Source: Bacteroidota bacterium
GTDB lineage: Bacteria > Bacteroidota > Bacteroidia > Sphingobacteriales > Sphingobacteriaceae
Reading direction: 5' to 3'
Length of the DNA stretch: 64,000 nucleotides
Assembly (NCBI GenBank): GCA_026224775.1
Contig: JAMFRP010000013.1
Location: forward strand, 124,001-188,000
The notes below the pieces were generated by a model. That model did no database searches and had not been told where the DNA came from. It was given only the letters and a program-made list of their open reading frames with translations. The position numbers and the translations under genes are program-made. Below are positions 63,080 to 64,000 of the stretch, one piece after another. Position 1 is the first letter of the stretch. Each line of letters opens with the position of its first letter.

Positions 63080-63110
63080 TTCAGCCTGTGGTCGGTGTTT
63101 TCACCGCAGA
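63080..63110. repeat. GGTGAAAACACCGAC short repeat, inverted copy
   Basis: CAGCCTGTGGTCGGTGTTTT then CACCGCAG. This is the reverse complement of the 45444-45474 type. A second inverted piece, GGTGTTTTCACCGCATCAT, is at 63398-63416. The two bracket the 165-bp element copy 3. Confidence 0.55.
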
Positions 63111-63199
63111 TGTTCAGAAGAATAAAAAAGGAAGCATCGGCCTTGTGTGATTCCGACCATGGGGTGGGGACAATGTAACTTAGTTAATGGGGAATAATT

Positions 63200-63371
63200 C
63201 TTTACCCTCTTTCCAGCTTACCGGAGAGAGGGTCGAACAGCGCAGCGCATTCGGGGTGAGTCGACTGTTCGCCAGTTATTTGCGCCAATGTCGCTCGTAT
63301 ACTCAACTCACCCGGTCTTTGCTTCGCTCGACCACCCTCTCTTTTGCAAGCAAAAAAGAGGGAATTAAAAC
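63200..63371 (-). repeat. ~165-bp structured repeat element, copy 3 (inverted)
   Basis: Reads CTTTACCCTCTTTCCAGC at left and AAAAAAGAGGGAATTAAAA at right. The interior GGTCTTTGCTTCGCTCGACC and ACTCACC are the reverse complement of copies 1 and 2. Short open frames across it are products of the repeat and not genes. Confidence 0.85.
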
Positions 63372-63487
63372 GACAATGTAAACTTCCGAACACCTATGGT
63401 GTTTTCACCGCATCATAAAAATGGCCTGATCAGCATGAAAAAGCAGTTTTTTTCAACTATCAATTTCGAATTTGCAATTTGATCCCA

Positions 63488-64000
63488 TTAGTTGACTTTA
63501 GTAAAAAGATAGGTAACTCCTCCCTGATTTAAAGAGAAATTATTTTTAGCTGGGTCAAATTGTACGGTAATGTTGGCATAAGTAAACTTATCACCTCCTT
63601 TAGCTTCCAGCGGAAATGCCATCTGACCAGTGGCTTGCGCAAACAGCGCTGTATTGTTTTTAGTAATAGCAATCTTTAAAGGTATTTGGGTACTGGAATA
63701 TTTACCGACATATTTATCGAGGTCGGTCGTAGTTAGTGTAATTGTTTTAAATTCAGGAATTGTAAACGGCTTGCTAAAATAGATGCTTAACGCCCCTGTG
63801 ATTATATCAGTAGTTGAATATCGCACCCCGTTAGAAGTATAAGCTATCGCTAACTTCTCTTGCGGAAAATAAATAAGCCAACTAGAGAATCCGTCGATGC
63901 CTCCGCTGTGCCCATAACCTTTTTTGTCATAAAACGGAATCGTGATCATGGCCATACCATAGTTGTCTTTCATCGTTTTCATCAACTCTAAACTAGCCTG
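63488..64000 (-). CDS. Serine hydrolase (beta-lactamase-fold) C-terminal part, 5' end outside window
   Basis: The frame is open to the right edge. About 170 C-terminal residues are visible. They include YGHSGGIDGFSSWLIYFPQEKLAIAYTSN, the HSGG box (KTG equivalent) of class C-type serine hydrolases, followed by a DUF3471-like C-terminal barrel (LTTTDLDKYVGKYSSTQIP ... VTYLFTKVN). The catalytic SxxK part is outside the window. The exact substrate is unknown. Confidence 0.82.
   Translation of the reverse strand, partial: QASLELMKTMKDNYGMAMITIPFYDKKGYGHSGGIDGFSSWLIYFPQEKLAIAYTSNGVRYSTTDIITGALSIYFSKPFTIPEFKTITLTTTDLDKYVGKYSSTQIPLKIAITKNNTALFAQATGQMAFPLEAKGGDKFTYANITVQFDPAKNNFSLNQGGVTYLFTKVN

Noticed and set aside
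63187..63393. Short open frames on both strands, and similar ones at 43322-43654
   Set aside because: They are translations of the 165-bp repeat. The shared peptide LLRSTTLSFASKKEG comes from the element, not from a gene family.
1..64000. tRNA, rRNA, phage genes, transposases, CRISPR-Cas or known defence genes
   Set aside because: None was recognised on reading both strands. A covariance-model scan for tRNA and riboswitches was not possible here and would be needed to exclude them fully.

Overview
The window looks like chromosomal DNA of a Sphingobacteriaceae-type Bacteroidota, most like Mucilaginibacter or Pedobacter. This is inferred from gene content and style, not from a marker gene. GC is moderate to low. 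Candidate promoters follow the Bacteroidota TTTG-N-TAnnTTTG pattern instead of TTGACA/TATAAT. Genes include a Reg_prop propeller kinase, FISUMP, DUF3570/DUF4266, a MmpS-like lipoprotein and a PAP2_C (sphingomyelin-synthase-like) protein. No tRNA, rRNA, CRISPR array, transposase or phage module was seen.

Layout. Positions 1-8460 hold a truncated DUF2157 membrane protein, a secreted GH43 glycosidase, two alpha/beta hydrolase-type genes, a small TonB-domain protein, efp, an SDR/AraC pair, a pseudo-receiver protein and a luciferase-like monooxygenase. Positions 8537-17302 hold a cupin, DUF2165, an overlapping MFS/ArsB-type transporter pair and a 1397-residue propeller hybrid kinase. Positions 17444-29850 are mostly housekeeping: VOC protein, phosphohexomutase, DoxX, DUF2027-Smr, DUF892, M1 peptidase, YtxH, cold-shock protein, exported MsrA/MsrB, aspartate kinase and diaminopimelate decarboxylase. 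Positions 30142-37772 hold a GAF-PAS protein ending in an H-box without an ATPase, an S10 peptidase, a type III PKS with an ICMT-type methyltransferase, a metallophosphoesterase and AlkB.

Positions 37862-52150 hold a beta-helix lipoprotein, a cytochrome b561-type protein, a tight apbE-DUF4266-DUF3570-thioredoxin operon, a kinase with ten 21-residue coiled-coil repeats, a FISUMP protein, a TetX-like flavin monooxygenase divergent from an AraC regulator, an MscS channel and a class C serine hydrolase. Positions 52702-64000 hold small exported proteins (one frameshifted), a TPR sensor kinase with its LuxR-type regulator, a GT-C-like membrane protein, a PAP2_C protein between two copies of a terminal-inverted-repeat element, a LysR/MFS pair and a truncated serine hydrolase.

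Between genes the window is rich in non-coding palindromic repeats of at least six families. Three copies of a ~160-170 bp element, two 79-bp palindromes, several GTCAT(T/G)CTGAG stem-loops and two ~250-bp elements stand out.

The best candidate for an undescribed system is the apbE-DUF4266-DUF3570-thioredoxin operon with its upstream cytochrome b (39770-43499). It reads as an envelope flavin/thiol electron-transfer module whose flavin carrier and terminal acceptor are not evident from sequence.
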